DNA of 9,793 nt from Planctomycetota bacterium (GTDB taxonomy: Bacteria; Planctomycetota; Phycisphaerae; Sedimentisphaerales; Anaerohalosphaeraceae): assembly GCA_003644175.1 (NCBI GenBank), contig QNBS01000055.1, positions 1 through 9,793 on the forward strand, read 5' to 3'. Positions within the stretch are counted from its first letter, which is position 1. Every line of letters starts with the position of its first letter. Of this stretch, positions 1 to 6,244 are shown one piece after another. Under the pieces are notes generated by a model. It was given only the letters and a program-made list of their open reading frames with translations. It made no database searches and had not been told where the DNA came from. Both the position numbers and the translations under genes were made by a program.

Positions 1-51
1 CTACTATAGCAGCAAATTCATCTTATGTCAAGAGGGCTGGGCAAATGCAAT

Positions 52-93
52 AAAAAAAGGAAAGCTCTGCCGTGGCAGGAGAACCTTCCTTTT
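52..93 (-). terminator. Rho-independent terminator of the lysine-rich gene
   Basis: Read on the minus strand, AAAAGGAA (90-93 plus 86-89) pairs with TTCCTTTT (55-62). An inner stem of CTCCTGCC against GGCAGAG (one bulge) closes a tetraloop, and a run of seven T residues (58-52) follows. This is the classic hairpin plus U-tract layout. It lies about 95 nt after the TAA of the small basic gene and immediately after a second in-frame stop at 93-95, so the transcript probably ends here. Confidence 0.8.
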
Positions 94-188
94 CAAGCGA
101 ATTCCACCTTTTTGCCGTAGTAATTCGCCAGGCCTTTGGTTGACCTGTCGGCCTTACCCGATTCCACCGGGAAGGCGAAGTAAACTAC

Positions 189-308
189 TTACTTCTTCTT
201 GGCTTTTTTCTTGGCTTTCTTCTTGGTTTTTTTCTTGGTGGTTTTCTTCTTTGCTACTTTTCTTTTCGCTTTCTTCTTAGCTTTCTTCTTAGCTTTCTTT
301 TTTGCCAT
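189..308 (-). CDS. Small lysine-rich histone H1-like basic protein
   Basis: This gene encodes 39 residues, 26 of them Lys and one Arg, with the rest mainly Ala and Thr. The N-terminus reads MAKKKAKKKAKKKAKRKVA, followed by a KKKTTKKKTKKK block and two more AKKK units. There is no hydrophobic segment and no acidic residue. The four-residue AKKK repeat resembles the C-terminal tails of eukaryotic H1 and of chlamydial Hc1/Hc2 nucleoproteins. By that resemblance it may bind DNA or RNA through charge, but this is inference and no catalytic domain exists. The start is secure: AAGGAGGTGAT (315-325) matches the 16S anti-SD almost completely, with 10 nt between GGAGG and ATG, which suggests high expression. 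The gene runs divergently from nadD and has its own terminator. Oddity: after the TAA the same frame stays open for 31 codons (see findings). Confidence 0.8.
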   Translation of the reverse strand: MAKKKAKKKAKKKAKRKVAKKKTTKKKTKKKAKKKAKKK

Positions 309-314
309 TGTGTA

Positions 315-325
315 ATCACCTCCTT
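315..325 (-). promoter_or_regulatory. Near-perfect Shine-Dalgarno site
   Basis: The minus strand reads AAGGAGGTGAT, an 11-nt complement to the 16S rRNA 3' end, with 10 nt between GGAGG and the ATG at 308. It is far stronger than any other ribosome binding site in this window and fixes the start of the lysine-rich gene. Confidence 0.85.
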
Positions 326-335
326 TCGGCGAGTT

Positions 336-352
336 TAAATGTCAAACATTTA
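336..352. promoter_or_regulatory. Perfect 17-nt inverted repeat upstream of the basic gene
   Basis: TAAATGT-CAA-ACATTTA is a perfect 7-bp inverted repeat with a 3-nt centre, 28 nt upstream of the ATG of the lysine-rich gene. It could be an operator or a 5'UTR hairpin. A TATACT hexamer (minus strand, 378-383) upstream is a possible -10 box but has no good -35, so the promoter is unproven. Confidence 0.35.
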
Positions 353-700
353 CAAATACATTTCCATAAGTTTCTTTAGTATACATGTTTATCGTCAAAC
401 GCCAGAAAAATACTTCATATTTTTTTTATTTGCAAGACATTTTTGGCGGTGTCGAAGCGAAGTTGAAAAGCCCAATCAGCGCTTGCGTTTTCGTCTTAAC
501 AAGAGACAATGAAGCATTGATGAAGAAATGCTTGTGTCCTGCGTTTGCGTAAAAGTGCCCTTTGAATGCGTTTTACGGCAGTTTGAGACTGTTTCGGTTT
601 TTTGCGGAGTTAACAGATTAATACGTTCGCGATCGTCGCATCGACGATATTTCGTTTATCCGGCCGGCGAATTTGAGTGAGAAAAAAATTTTTCAAAAAG

Positions 701-728
701 TGGATTTTTTTTTGGTATGTGGTAAAAT
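701..728 (+). promoter_or_regulatory. Candidate nadD promoter
   Basis: TAAAAT at 723-728 lies 43 nt before the nadD ATG, preceded by a T-rich tract. The best -35 at normal spacing is TGGATT (701-706, 16-nt spacer), which matches only half of TTGACA. The location fits but the sequence is weak. Confidence 0.3.
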
Positions 729-770
729 TCTCGTGCGAATCAACAAGTTCCTGTGAGTTGTGTGTTTGAA

Positions 771-1382
771 ATGAAAGATCGGATCATACTCTTTGGCGGA
801 ACATTTGACCCTGTGCATTTGGGCCATACAACTGTTGCGGCGTTTGCCGCCGAACAAATCGGCGCAGATGAAGTTGTTTTTATTCCGGCGAAGCGTTCGC
901 CGCACAAGAATGTTTTTCCTGTTGCATCGGGCGCGTCGCGCGCCGAGATGCTGAGGCTTGCGGTTGCGGGCAATGCGAAATTCAGTGTCAGTTCGTGCGA
1001 GTTGGAAAGACCGGATCCGAGTTACACTGCCGAGACGGTGAGTATGTTCGCCGGGCGGTACGGTCCTGAGTCGCAGTTGTACTGGCTTGTGGGCGCCGAT
1101 GCTGTGGGCGATCTTGCCCTGTGGCATCGTGCCGAACATGTGCTGGATATGTGCAACCTGTGCGTGATGTACCGTTCGGGGTATCCGAAACCGGATTTTT
1201 CACAGTTGGAGCACCTTGGCGCCGAGCGGGTGGAGAAGCTGAGCAAACATGTTCTTGCGACGCCGTTTGTGGACATCAGTAGCACGGAAATAAGACGCAA
1301 GCTCGTCGCCGCCGAAGATGTTAGCGGACTTTTAAGCCCGGCGGTGTTGGATTATATCGAAAAAAACGGCTTGTATCGGTAA
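771..1382 (+). CDS. nadD: Nicotinate-nucleotide adenylyltransferase
   Basis: This enzyme transfers AMP from ATP to nicotinate mononucleotide, giving deamido-NAD in cytoplasmic NAD synthesis. The 203-residue product has the nucleotidyltransferase signature GGTFDPVHLGHT at residues 9-20, where the two His form the HxGH motif that contacts ATP phosphates. It also has the C-terminal ISSTEIRR motif (169-176), followed by the typical SPAVLDYIEKNGLY ending. The length is normal for NadD. I chose ATG 771 because it puts the Rossmann beta strand (RIILFGGTF) at the usual distance from the N-terminus. A GTG at 753 is in frame but would add six unusual residues and has no better ribosome binding site. 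The SD is weak for both. The gene appears monocistronic: a possible terminator and a strong new promoter follow. Confidence 0.95.
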   Translation: MKDRIILFGGTFDPVHLGHTTVAAFAAEQIGADEVVFIPAKRSPHKNVFPVASGASRAEMLRLAVAGNAKFSVSSCELERPDPSYTAETVSMFAGRYGPESQLYWLVGADAVGDLALWHRAEHVLDMCNLCVMYRSGYPKPDFSQLEHLGAERVEKLSKHVLATPFVDISSTEIRRKLVAAEDVSGLLSPAVLDYIEKNGLYR

Positions 1383-1417
1383 AAAACCAATTTAACCCTG
1401 CAATCGGTGCGGTTTTT
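1381..1417 (+). terminator. Possible terminator after nadD
   Basis: AAAAACC (1382-1388) can pair with GGTTTTT (1411-1417) around a 22-nt loop that itself holds a short ACC/GGT pairing, and the 3' arm supplies the T-run. The stem is A/T-rich, so it is weak, but it sits directly at the nadD stop and before the next promoter. Confidence 0.4.
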
Positions 1418-1419
1418 AA

Positions 1420-1447
1420 TTGACAAGTGAGGTATGAAAACTATAAT
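1420..1447 (+). promoter_or_regulatory. Consensus sigma-70 promoter for the HEAT-repeat gene
   Basis: TTGACA (1420-1425), a 16-nt spacer and TATAAT (1442-1447) give 12 of 12 consensus matches. Transcription should start near 1454, leaving a leader of about 100 nt before ATG 1558. A GGGAA/TTCCC inverted repeat (1456-1472) lies just past the expected start site and could serve as an operator or leader hairpin. Confidence 0.8.
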
Positions 1448-1557
1448 GGATAACAGGGAATTTCATGTTCCCGCCAGTTGAGGTTCAATGTATGTTGATC
1501 CCGCTGGGGATGTGGATGGGTGTGTTGTCAGGAAAAGACTGATTTGTGGAGTTTTCT

Positions 1558-3327
1558 ATGTTGGGAAAAAAGGGTGTTGTTGCGTTCCTGGCGGTGGTGT
1601 TTTTGGTGTCGGGGGTGGGTTTTTGCCGGAGTGTGAAGGATAACTGGGACGATTTTCTGCACTATACGGCGATTGGGCGTCTTGATCTTGCAGTCGACTA
1701 TGCCCAGGCGCTTATCGACAGTAAGCCGGATCCACTGGAAGTTCTGGCATTGAGCGAGTCGAACCCCAACGGTTACCGCATATTGCTGAAAATGCATGCG
1801 GCCAGCGAAGAACTGAAAGAAGTAAGCGCCAAGATACTGGATATCATCGAACAGGGCCGGTTTATTCGTCGAACGGATCCGCGTATTATCGTGCAGGAGA
1901 TCAAGCGTCTGAGCACGACGATACGCGGGCGTATCGCCGCCGAGCAGCGTCTGAAAAACGCCGGAGAGTACGCCATACCTTACATGCTCAGTGCGATGGC
2001 CGATCCGGATCGGAAAAATGAATTCGCCAATATCACCGGAGCCTTGCCCAAAATCGGGCGGGAGGCGATCCGGCCTCTTGTCGCGTCGCTTCAGATGGAC
2101 AATATAGGAGTGAAGGGCGAAGTGATCAAGGCCCTGGGACGGATAGGCTATGCCGAGTCGTTGGGTTACCTCAAATATGTCGTGGAAAACGATGAATCGG
2201 AGATTCTGCGGCAGTTGGCGGGCAAGGCGATAGAGAAAATTGACGCTTCGGAGGCGAAGATGCCGGCAGCCAGACTTTTGTTCAACCTGGGCGAGAGCTA
2301 TTACGATCACGCCGAATCGGTTGCTGCTCCTGCGGACTATGACTTTGCCAACATCTGGTTCTGGGATGCAGACGCCCGGGAGCTTGTGCGCCGGGAGGTG
2401 GACAAGAAATACTTCAATGAACTCATGGCGATGCGGTCCTGCGAATGGGCGCTCAAGGCCGACGCCGATACGGCAAGCGCTATTTCGCTCTGGCTGGCGG
2501 CGTTTTTCAAGGCCGAATCGTCAGGTCTGGCTCAGCCTGCTTATTTCGGCGCCGGTCATGCCGACGCGATGACGTATGCAACGACTGCCGGTCCCGAGTA
2601 TCTTCATGAAGGTCTCGAGCGGGCGCTGGGCGACAAGGATGCATACGTGTCATTAGGTCTTATCGAGGCGCTGGCGGCTAATGCCGGCGAGCAGTCGCTT
2701 CTGTATCGTATTGGAACTCAGCAGCCGCTTGCCGCGGCGTTGAGTTTTGAAGACCGAATGGTTAGATACAGTGGCGCTATCGCAATCGGCCAGGCCGGTC
2801 CGAATACCGAATTCGCCGGCAGCAAGTTGATCATCAAGAACCTGGCCGAGGCGATAGGCGAGGATGGAACCGGCGAATTGGGCAAGGAACTGGCCGATGT
2901 CTACGCCTTGCGGGCGATCAGGGTAATGCTCAAACTCGTGCAGACCCGCAACGCCGTGGTGGACGTATCGCAGGCCCGTGAGGCCTTGATCAAGGCCACT
3001 GCCGACAGCCGCAGCGAGATGCAGGTTCTTTCTGCTGAGGTGCTCGCCAGACTGTCGAGCCCGGATGCACAGCGTGCGATAGCCGATGCGGCGCTTCTAA
3101 AGAGCAACAGTCATGCGGTTCGCGTGGCGGCGTTTGGTTCGCTTGCGATATCGGCCAAGCTCAACGCAAGGCAGTTGACCGAAGCGCAGGTGGATGCGAT
3201 ATACGGCTTGATCAGTTCCGATGCAACGGATCCGGAGTTGCGAAGCGCCGCAGCCAGCGCTTACGGCGCGTTGAACCTGCCCAGCAAGCGGGTCAAGGAT
3301 TTGATACTTGACCAGGCCCGTAGGTAA
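1558..3327 (+). CDS. Predicted exported HEAT-repeat protein
   Basis: The product is 589 residues. The N-terminus MLGKKGVVAFLAVVFLVSG is a positively charged, then hydrophobic signal peptide. The Cys at residue 23 follows GVGF, which does not fit a lipobox, so a periplasmic rather than lipid-anchored protein is likely. Residues about 136-230 form paired amphipathic helices of HEAT/PBS-lyase-like type (for example EVIKALGRIGYAESLGYL and the following ILRQLAGKAIEKI). A second set of such helices occupies about 480-589. The middle contains Trp/Tyr-rich sequence that I do not recognise. HEAT arrays act as protein-binding scaffolds; the partner here is unknown and no catalytic motif is visible. ATG 1558 is preferred because GGAG (1548-1551) lies 6 nt upstream; a GTG at 1546 overlaps that SD. 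It is probably transcribed alone from the promoter at 1420-1447. Confidence 0.85.
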   Translation: MLGKKGVVAFLAVVFLVSGVGFCRSVKDNWDDFLHYTAIGRLDLAVDYAQALIDSKPDPLEVLALSESNPNGYRILLKMHAASEELKEVSAKILDIIEQGRFIRRTDPRIIVQEIKRLSTTIRGRIAAEQRLKNAGEYAIPYMLSAMADPDRKNEFANITGALPKIGREAIRPLVASLQMDNIGVKGEVIKALGRIGYAESLGYLKYVVENDESEILRQLAGKAIEKIDASEAKMPAARLLFNLGESYYDHAESVAAPADYDFANIWFWDADARELVRREVDKKYFNELMAMRSCEWALKADADTASAISLWLAAFFKAESSGLAQPAYFGAGHADAMTYATTAGPEYLHEGLERALGDKDAYVSLGLIEALAANAGEQSLLYRIGTQQPLAAALSFEDRMVRYSGAIAIGQAGPNTEFAGSKLIIKNLAEAIGEDGTGELGKELADVYALRAIRVMLKLVQTRNAVVDVSQAREALIKATADSRSEMQVLSAEVLARLSSPDAQRAIADAALLKSNSHAVRVAAFGSLAISAKLNARQLTEAQVDAIYGLISSDATDPELRSAAASAYGALNLPSKRVKDLILDQARR

Positions 3328-3337
3328 GGTAGCGGCG

Positions 3338-3470
3338 ACTAATTAGTTCCTGTTGCGGAAACAACAGTTGTCATTCCCGCGAAAGCGGGAATCCAGATTA
3401 TTCGTACTGGATCCCCGCTTTCGCGGGGATGACATCGGCTGTTTTTTCCTTCCGGACCAGACACTAATTA
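3338..3470. mobile_element. REP/MITE-like palindromic element with flanking direct repeat
   Basis: Two 27-nt arms (3370-3396 and 3407-3433) are inverted copies with only two differences, separated by a 10-nt loop. Each arm carries a smaller palindrome: ATTCCCGCGAAAGCGGGAAT on the left and ATCCCCGCTTTCGCGGGGAT on the right. The pairing resumes outside, where GGAAACAACAG (3357-3367) faces CTGTTTTTTCC (3439-3449) with one mismatch. ACTAATTA occurs on both sides (3338-3345 and 3463-3470), as a target-site duplication would. The GTCATTCCCGCG...CGGGAATCCAG type of arm is a widely dispersed bacterial repeat similar in form to neisserial dRS3 (ATTCCC-N8-GGGAAT). It carries no transposase, so it would move only in trans. 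Confidence 0.7.
3357..3449 (+). terminator. Large hairpin with T-run, possible terminator of the HEAT gene
   Basis: The extended stem-loop begins 30 nt after the HEAT gene stop, and its 3' side contains TTTTTT (3442-3447). Transcribed, it would form a very stable hairpin separating the HEAT gene from the atp operon. The T-run is part of the outer stem rather than directly after the strong inner stem, so termination efficiency is uncertain. Confidence 0.45.
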
Positions 3471-3533
3471 CTTGGACCGTCAAATGACGTATCAGATGGA
3501 CGACGAATGGAGTCGTAAACGCAGTTGACTGAC

Positions 3534-3746
3534 ATGGACGAAAAAAAGCGCGGCACTAATACCATCCGAAGCAGTCTAAAATGGATGGGCGCCGGGATTG
3601 AATTCTGCGGGGTAATCTCGGTTTTTGCCTTTTTCGGATATATGCTCGATGCGCATTTTCACACAAGCCCGTGGTTGCTTTTGACGGGTTTTTTTATTGG
3701 TTTCATTGGAATGGTCTATCTGTTTTACAAGGAATCGAAGAAGTAG
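3534..3746 (+). CDS. atpZ: AtpZ/AtpI-type ATP synthase accessory membrane protein
   Basis: This is a 70-residue protein with two transmembrane helices (about 19-38 and 46-64). A charged N-terminal tail and the pattern GYMLD, short loop, SPW, then glycine-spaced helix (G52, G56, G59) are typical of the ATPase_gene1 family (AtpZ/AtpI). In other bacteria such proteins help c-ring assembly or divalent cation supply for the ATP synthase; that role is inferred here from family and position. It is the first gene of the atp cluster, 38 nt before atpB. ATG 3534 is chosen over the in-frame TTG 3525. No good SD precedes either start, and a 14-codon frame (3484-3528) ends just before the ATG, so translation might be coupled. 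No clear promoter is visible between the palindromic element and this gene. Confidence 0.8.
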   Translation: MDEKKRGTNTIRSSLKWMGAGIEFCGVISVFAFFGYMLDAHFHTSPWLLLTGFFIGFIGMVYLFYKESKK

Positions 3747-3784
3747 GTGCGGACTGTTCACGTTCGTTGTAAGGGAAGGCGCAA

Positions 3785-4591
3785 ATGCTTGAGATGACGA
3801 CAAGGATGTTGGCCGAGGTCAATCCTCTTGAACATGTTGTCGCCGTGCCGCTGTTTGAATTTTCAGCGTTTGGGCGGCAAGTCGTATTCAGCAATCACAT
3901 GTTCATGGTCAGCGTTGCGACGATTTTTCTGATGATTCTGCTGCCTTTGAGCGTTCGTGGCGGTGGTCTTGCAAGGCGGGGTTTCGGCAATCTGATCGAG
4001 ACGATTTGCGTGTTCATCCGCGAGGATGTCGCCCGGCCATTCTTAGGCGACCGGACCGACAAGCATATCGGTTTTATCTGGACGATCTTCTTTTTTATTT
4101 TGACCTTGAATCTCTTCGGTATGATTCCGACACGCCAGATAATCTATCTTGTGACCGGCAGGGAAAATAATCTGGGCGGGGCGGCGACGGCGAATATCTG
4201 GATTGTGGGCGCCTTGTCGCTGATGGTATTCCTGGCGATTCACATTTGCGGTATTCGCGAACACGGTTTGCGGAGGTATATCAGGGATTTCGTGCCGGAG
4301 GTCCCCTTGCTGATGCGGCCGTTTATTTACGTGATGGAGATTATCGGTTCGCTGGTGAGGCCTTTGTCCTTGACGATTAGGCTCTTTGCGAATATCTTTG
4401 CCGGGCACATCCTGATTGCGACGCTGTTTATGTTCATCGTTATTTTCAGGAACTATGCCGTGGGCGGGCTGACGGTTGCGGCGGTTGTCGCGGCTTCTTT
4501 GTTGGAGTTGCTTGTGGCGTTTTTGCAGGCTTATATTTTTACGTTTTTGTCGGCGATATTCATAGGTCTCGCGGTTAATCCGGAGCATTAA
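3785..4591 (+). CDS. atpB: F1Fo ATP synthase subunit a
   Basis: Subunit a forms the two ion half-channels next to the c-ring in the cytoplasmic membrane. The 268-residue product has five to six hydrophobic helices (about 38-58, 95-115, 137-157, 179-199, 205-225, 228-262). The essential arginine is R199 in LTIRLFANIFAGH, equivalent to E. coli R210. H208 and E241 take the places of E. coli E219 and H245, a known reciprocal swap in many bacteria and mitochondria, and Q248 corresponds to Q252. The start ATG 3785 has a purine-rich SD (GGGAAGG, 3774-3780). The gene is followed after 44 nt by atpE, which is standard order. No frameshift or lesion is seen. Confidence 0.95.
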   Translation: MLEMTTRMLAEVNPLEHVVAVPLFEFSAFGRQVVFSNHMFMVSVATIFLMILLPLSVRGGGLARRGFGNLIETICVFIREDVARPFLGDRTDKHIGFIWTIFFFILTLNLFGMIPTRQIIYLVTGRENNLGGAATANIWIVGALSLMVFLAIHICGIREHGLRRYIRDFVPEVPLLMRPFIYVMEIIGSLVRPLSLTIRLFANIFAGHILIATLFMFIVIFRNYAVGGLTVAAVVAASLLELLVAFLQAYIFTFLSAIFIGLAVNPEH

Positions 4592-4635
4592 CGAAAGGAT
4601 AAGGTTTTAATAATGAAATTGGAGGTTTGTTTGAC

Positions 4636-4971
4636 ATGTTGGAATTGATGGGCAGTATCATGGCCGCCGGCGGTGTCCTGGCCCAGACGACCGGCGAAAC
4701 GGCTGATGTCGTGGCCGTGGTCGCCGAAGAGGCTATATCTCAATGGGGCGTATTGGGCGTTGTCGGCGCTGTTATTGGCGCGGGCATTATCGTGTTCGGG
4801 GCGGCGATGGGTATAGGTCGAATCGCGGCGTGCGCCTGCGAAGCGATCGCACGGCAGCCGGAAGCGGGACAGCGAATCTTTACGAGCATGCTGTTAGCCT
4901 CGGCGTTTATCGAGGGCGGTATGCTGCTTGCGCTGATTATCTGTTTCCTGGCAATGTGGCGGCTTAGCTGA
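4636..4971 (+). CDS. atpE: F1Fo ATP synthase subunit c
   Basis: Subunit c builds the rotating membrane ring that carries protons. The product is 111 residues, against about 79 for E. coli, because of a roughly 35-residue N-terminal extension with a hydrophobic stretch (MAAGGVLAQ) and an acidic stretch. The core has helix 1 with spaced glycines (G41-G61), the polar loop ARQPEA (72-77), and helix 2 with the ion-binding carboxylate E93 in AFIEGGMLLALI. The position that holds Gln in Na+-type rings is Ile, and Gly follows the Glu, so proton coupling is expected. The start ATG 4636 lies 10 nt after GGAGG (4621-4625). The in-frame TTG at 4627 is only 1 nt from that SD and is unlikely. Two Cys lie in the first helix end (AACACEA). 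Confidence 0.93.
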   Translation: MLELMGSIMAAGGVLAQTTGETADVVAVVAEEAISQWGVLGVVGAVIGAGIIVFGAAMGIGRIAACACEAIARQPEAGQRIFTSMLLASAFIEGGMLLALIICFLAMWRLS

Positions 4972-4986
4972 TAAGGACTGATATCG

Positions 4987-5583
4987 ATGCGGATGCGTGT
5001 GCTGTTGATCCTGTTTATGGCCGTCGGTTTGTGCGGTGCTGCGCTTGGCGCCGACGCTGGGGTTGCGGAAGAGGAACTGGATCCTTTTTCGGGTACTTGG
5101 GCTGATGCTGTCTGGACGGTGGTGTCCTTTGTTGCTCTGCTGCTGGTGCTCTGGCGGCTGGCGTGGAAACCGATACTTGCCGGGTTGACGGCAAGGCGGG
5201 AGTTTATCGAAAAGCAGCTTAAAGACGCCGAAGGGACGCATGAAGAGGCTCGGCAGGTCCTTTCAGAATATCAGGACAAGCTTGCCAATGCCGAGCGCGA
5301 AGGTAAAGGGATTATCGATGCTCGCCGCAAAGAAGGCGAGCAGGAGGCCGGTCGGATCATGGGTGAGGCCAGGAAAGAAGCCGATGCGCTGCGGGTAAGG
5401 CTCGAGATGGACCTGGAAAGGGCGCGCAAGCAGGCCGAGTCGGAGCTGCTGGACGAAGCCGGCGGTATCGTGCTGAGGCTCGGCGAAGAGATTCTTGGTC
5501 GCACCCTGCAGGATGCCGACCACGAAAAACTGATTAACCAGGCGATTGAGCGGATCAGGAAAAATGATGAGAACACAGCGTAA
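4987..5583 (+). CDS. atpF: F1Fo ATP synthase subunit b
   Basis: Subunit b is the peripheral stalk that links the membrane part to F1. The product is 198 residues, longer than the 156 of E. coli. The N-terminus MRMRVLLILFMAVGLCGAALGADAG looks like a signal peptide (about 1-22). The real membrane anchor follows at 41-60 (VWTVVSFVALLLVLWRLAW), then KPIL and a long charged coiled coil (about 65-170) rich in Glu, Lys, Arg and Ala. Only one b-type gene is present, so a homodimer is expected rather than b/b'. The start ATG 4987 has AAGGA 9 nt upstream; ATG 4993 is an alternative. The gap from atpE is 15 nt. Confidence 0.92.
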   Translation: MRMRVLLILFMAVGLCGAALGADAGVAEEELDPFSGTWADAVWTVVSFVALLLVLWRLAWKPILAGLTARREFIEKQLKDAEGTHEEARQVLSEYQDKLANAEREGKGIIDARRKEGEQEAGRIMGEARKEADALRVRLEMDLERARKQAESELLDEAGGIVLRLGEEILGRTLQDADHEKLINQAIERIRKNDENTA

Positions 5584-5647
5584 TAACAGCGGCGACCGTA
5601 TGAACGTTTGGTGTGTCGAATGACAGGAGTTTTGCAAAAGTTTTGTA

Positions 5648-6244
5648 ATGAGTCAATCACGGAAATATGTTGTTCGTGAGGTTTACAGCGAGGTGCTTTT
5701 TGACCTTGCCGAGCAGAGCGGTGAGATAAACGCCGTGAATGAGGAACTGGTTTGTGTCGGACAGATTCTCAAACGCGAGCCGGAATTTGCGATGTTGTTA
5801 AGTTCGGAGTTGATCAAGTCCCAGGAAAAGGCCGGGATTATTCACAGGGTATTCGACGGTAAGCTGTCGGAACTGACGGTCAATTTCCTGTGTGTGCTGG
5901 CCAGGCGCGGCCGGGTCGGATTCCTGGGCGGAATTTCGGCGCGGTATGAGTCGCTGGTCGACGAGTATCACCATCGCAGGGCGGTGGAGGTAACACTGGC
6001 GCGGGAGCCCGATGCTGAGTTGATTGCCAGGCTCAAGGCCGATTTGAGCAAGGCGCTCGAAAGCGAGGTGAAGCTTACGGTCAAGGTCGATCCCGCCCTG
6101 ATCGGCGGCGCCGTGATTCGCAAGGATGATATGATGATCGACAGTTCGGTCCGGTCGTCGCTCGAGCGAACGATGAAGGCGGTTATTGAGACCATGAAGG
6201 ATCGCCGACAGGACAATACCGAAGTTGATGGAAATGTTCAATGA
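5648..6244 (+). CDS. atpH: F1Fo ATP synthase subunit delta
   Basis: Subunit delta (OSCP family) caps the F1 head and holds the peripheral stalk. The product has 198 residues, near the family norm of about 180. It has an N-terminal helical domain (about 5-105) and the diagnostic C-terminal stretch [19 protein letters not shown] followed by SSVR (148-169). No other start is possible: the frame has a TGA at 5621-5623 and no start codon until ATG 5648. The best SD, AGGAG (5625-5629), is 18 nt away, which is unusually far. A TTTTGCAAAA palindrome (5630-5639) lies between. The 3' end overlaps atpA by 4 nt (ATGA), implying coupled translation of delta and alpha. Confidence 0.92.
   Translation: MSQSRKYVVREVYSEVLFDLAEQSGEINAVNEELVCVGQILKREPEFAMLLSSELIKSQEKAGIIHRVFDGKLSELTVNFLCVLARRGRVGFLGGISARYESLVDEYHHRRAVEVTLAREPDAELIARLKADLSKALESEVKLTVKVDPALIGGAVIRKDDMMIDSSVRSSLERTMKAVIETMKDRRQDNTEVDGNVQ

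Larger units (their letters stand above)
309..770. other. Divergent intergenic region with small hairpins
   Basis: This 462-nt stretch separates the minus-strand basic gene from nadD, and I find no convincing gene in it. It is richer in A/T than the flanking genes and has long T or A runs (near 420-427 and 681-712). Perfect 7-bp inverted repeats lie at 512-518/527-533, 548-554/571-577 and 632-638/642-648. A short GGCAGT/ACTGTT stem at 577-593 is followed by TTTTTT (598-603) and looks like a weak plus-strand terminator. A small RNA ending near 603 is possible, but no clear promoter for it is visible. Confidence 0.4.

Noticed and set aside
192..305. Tandem T/C-rich repeats that could suggest a repeat array or CRISPR
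   Set aside because: The units are imperfect 12-nt AKKK codon repeats within a coding frame, with no spacers.
753..770. GTG start for nadD six codons upstream of the ATG
   Set aside because: It has no better SD, and the extra residues are outside the usual NadD N-terminus.
1528..2310. A 260-codon open frame on the minus strand opposite the HEAT gene
   Set aside because: No recognisable motif and no SD. The plus strand has a consensus promoter, SD, signal peptide and repeats, so this is a shadow frame.
3472..3500. TTGGAC followed by TATCAG as an atp operon promoter
   Set aside because: The spacing is only 12 nt and the -10 box is poor, so it cannot be supported as a sigma-70 promoter.
4613..4648. 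An 11-codon frame (MKLEVCLTCWN) overlapping the atpE SD and start
   Set aside because: Its ATG precedes the GGAGG that serves atpE and it has no SD of its own. It is too short to support.
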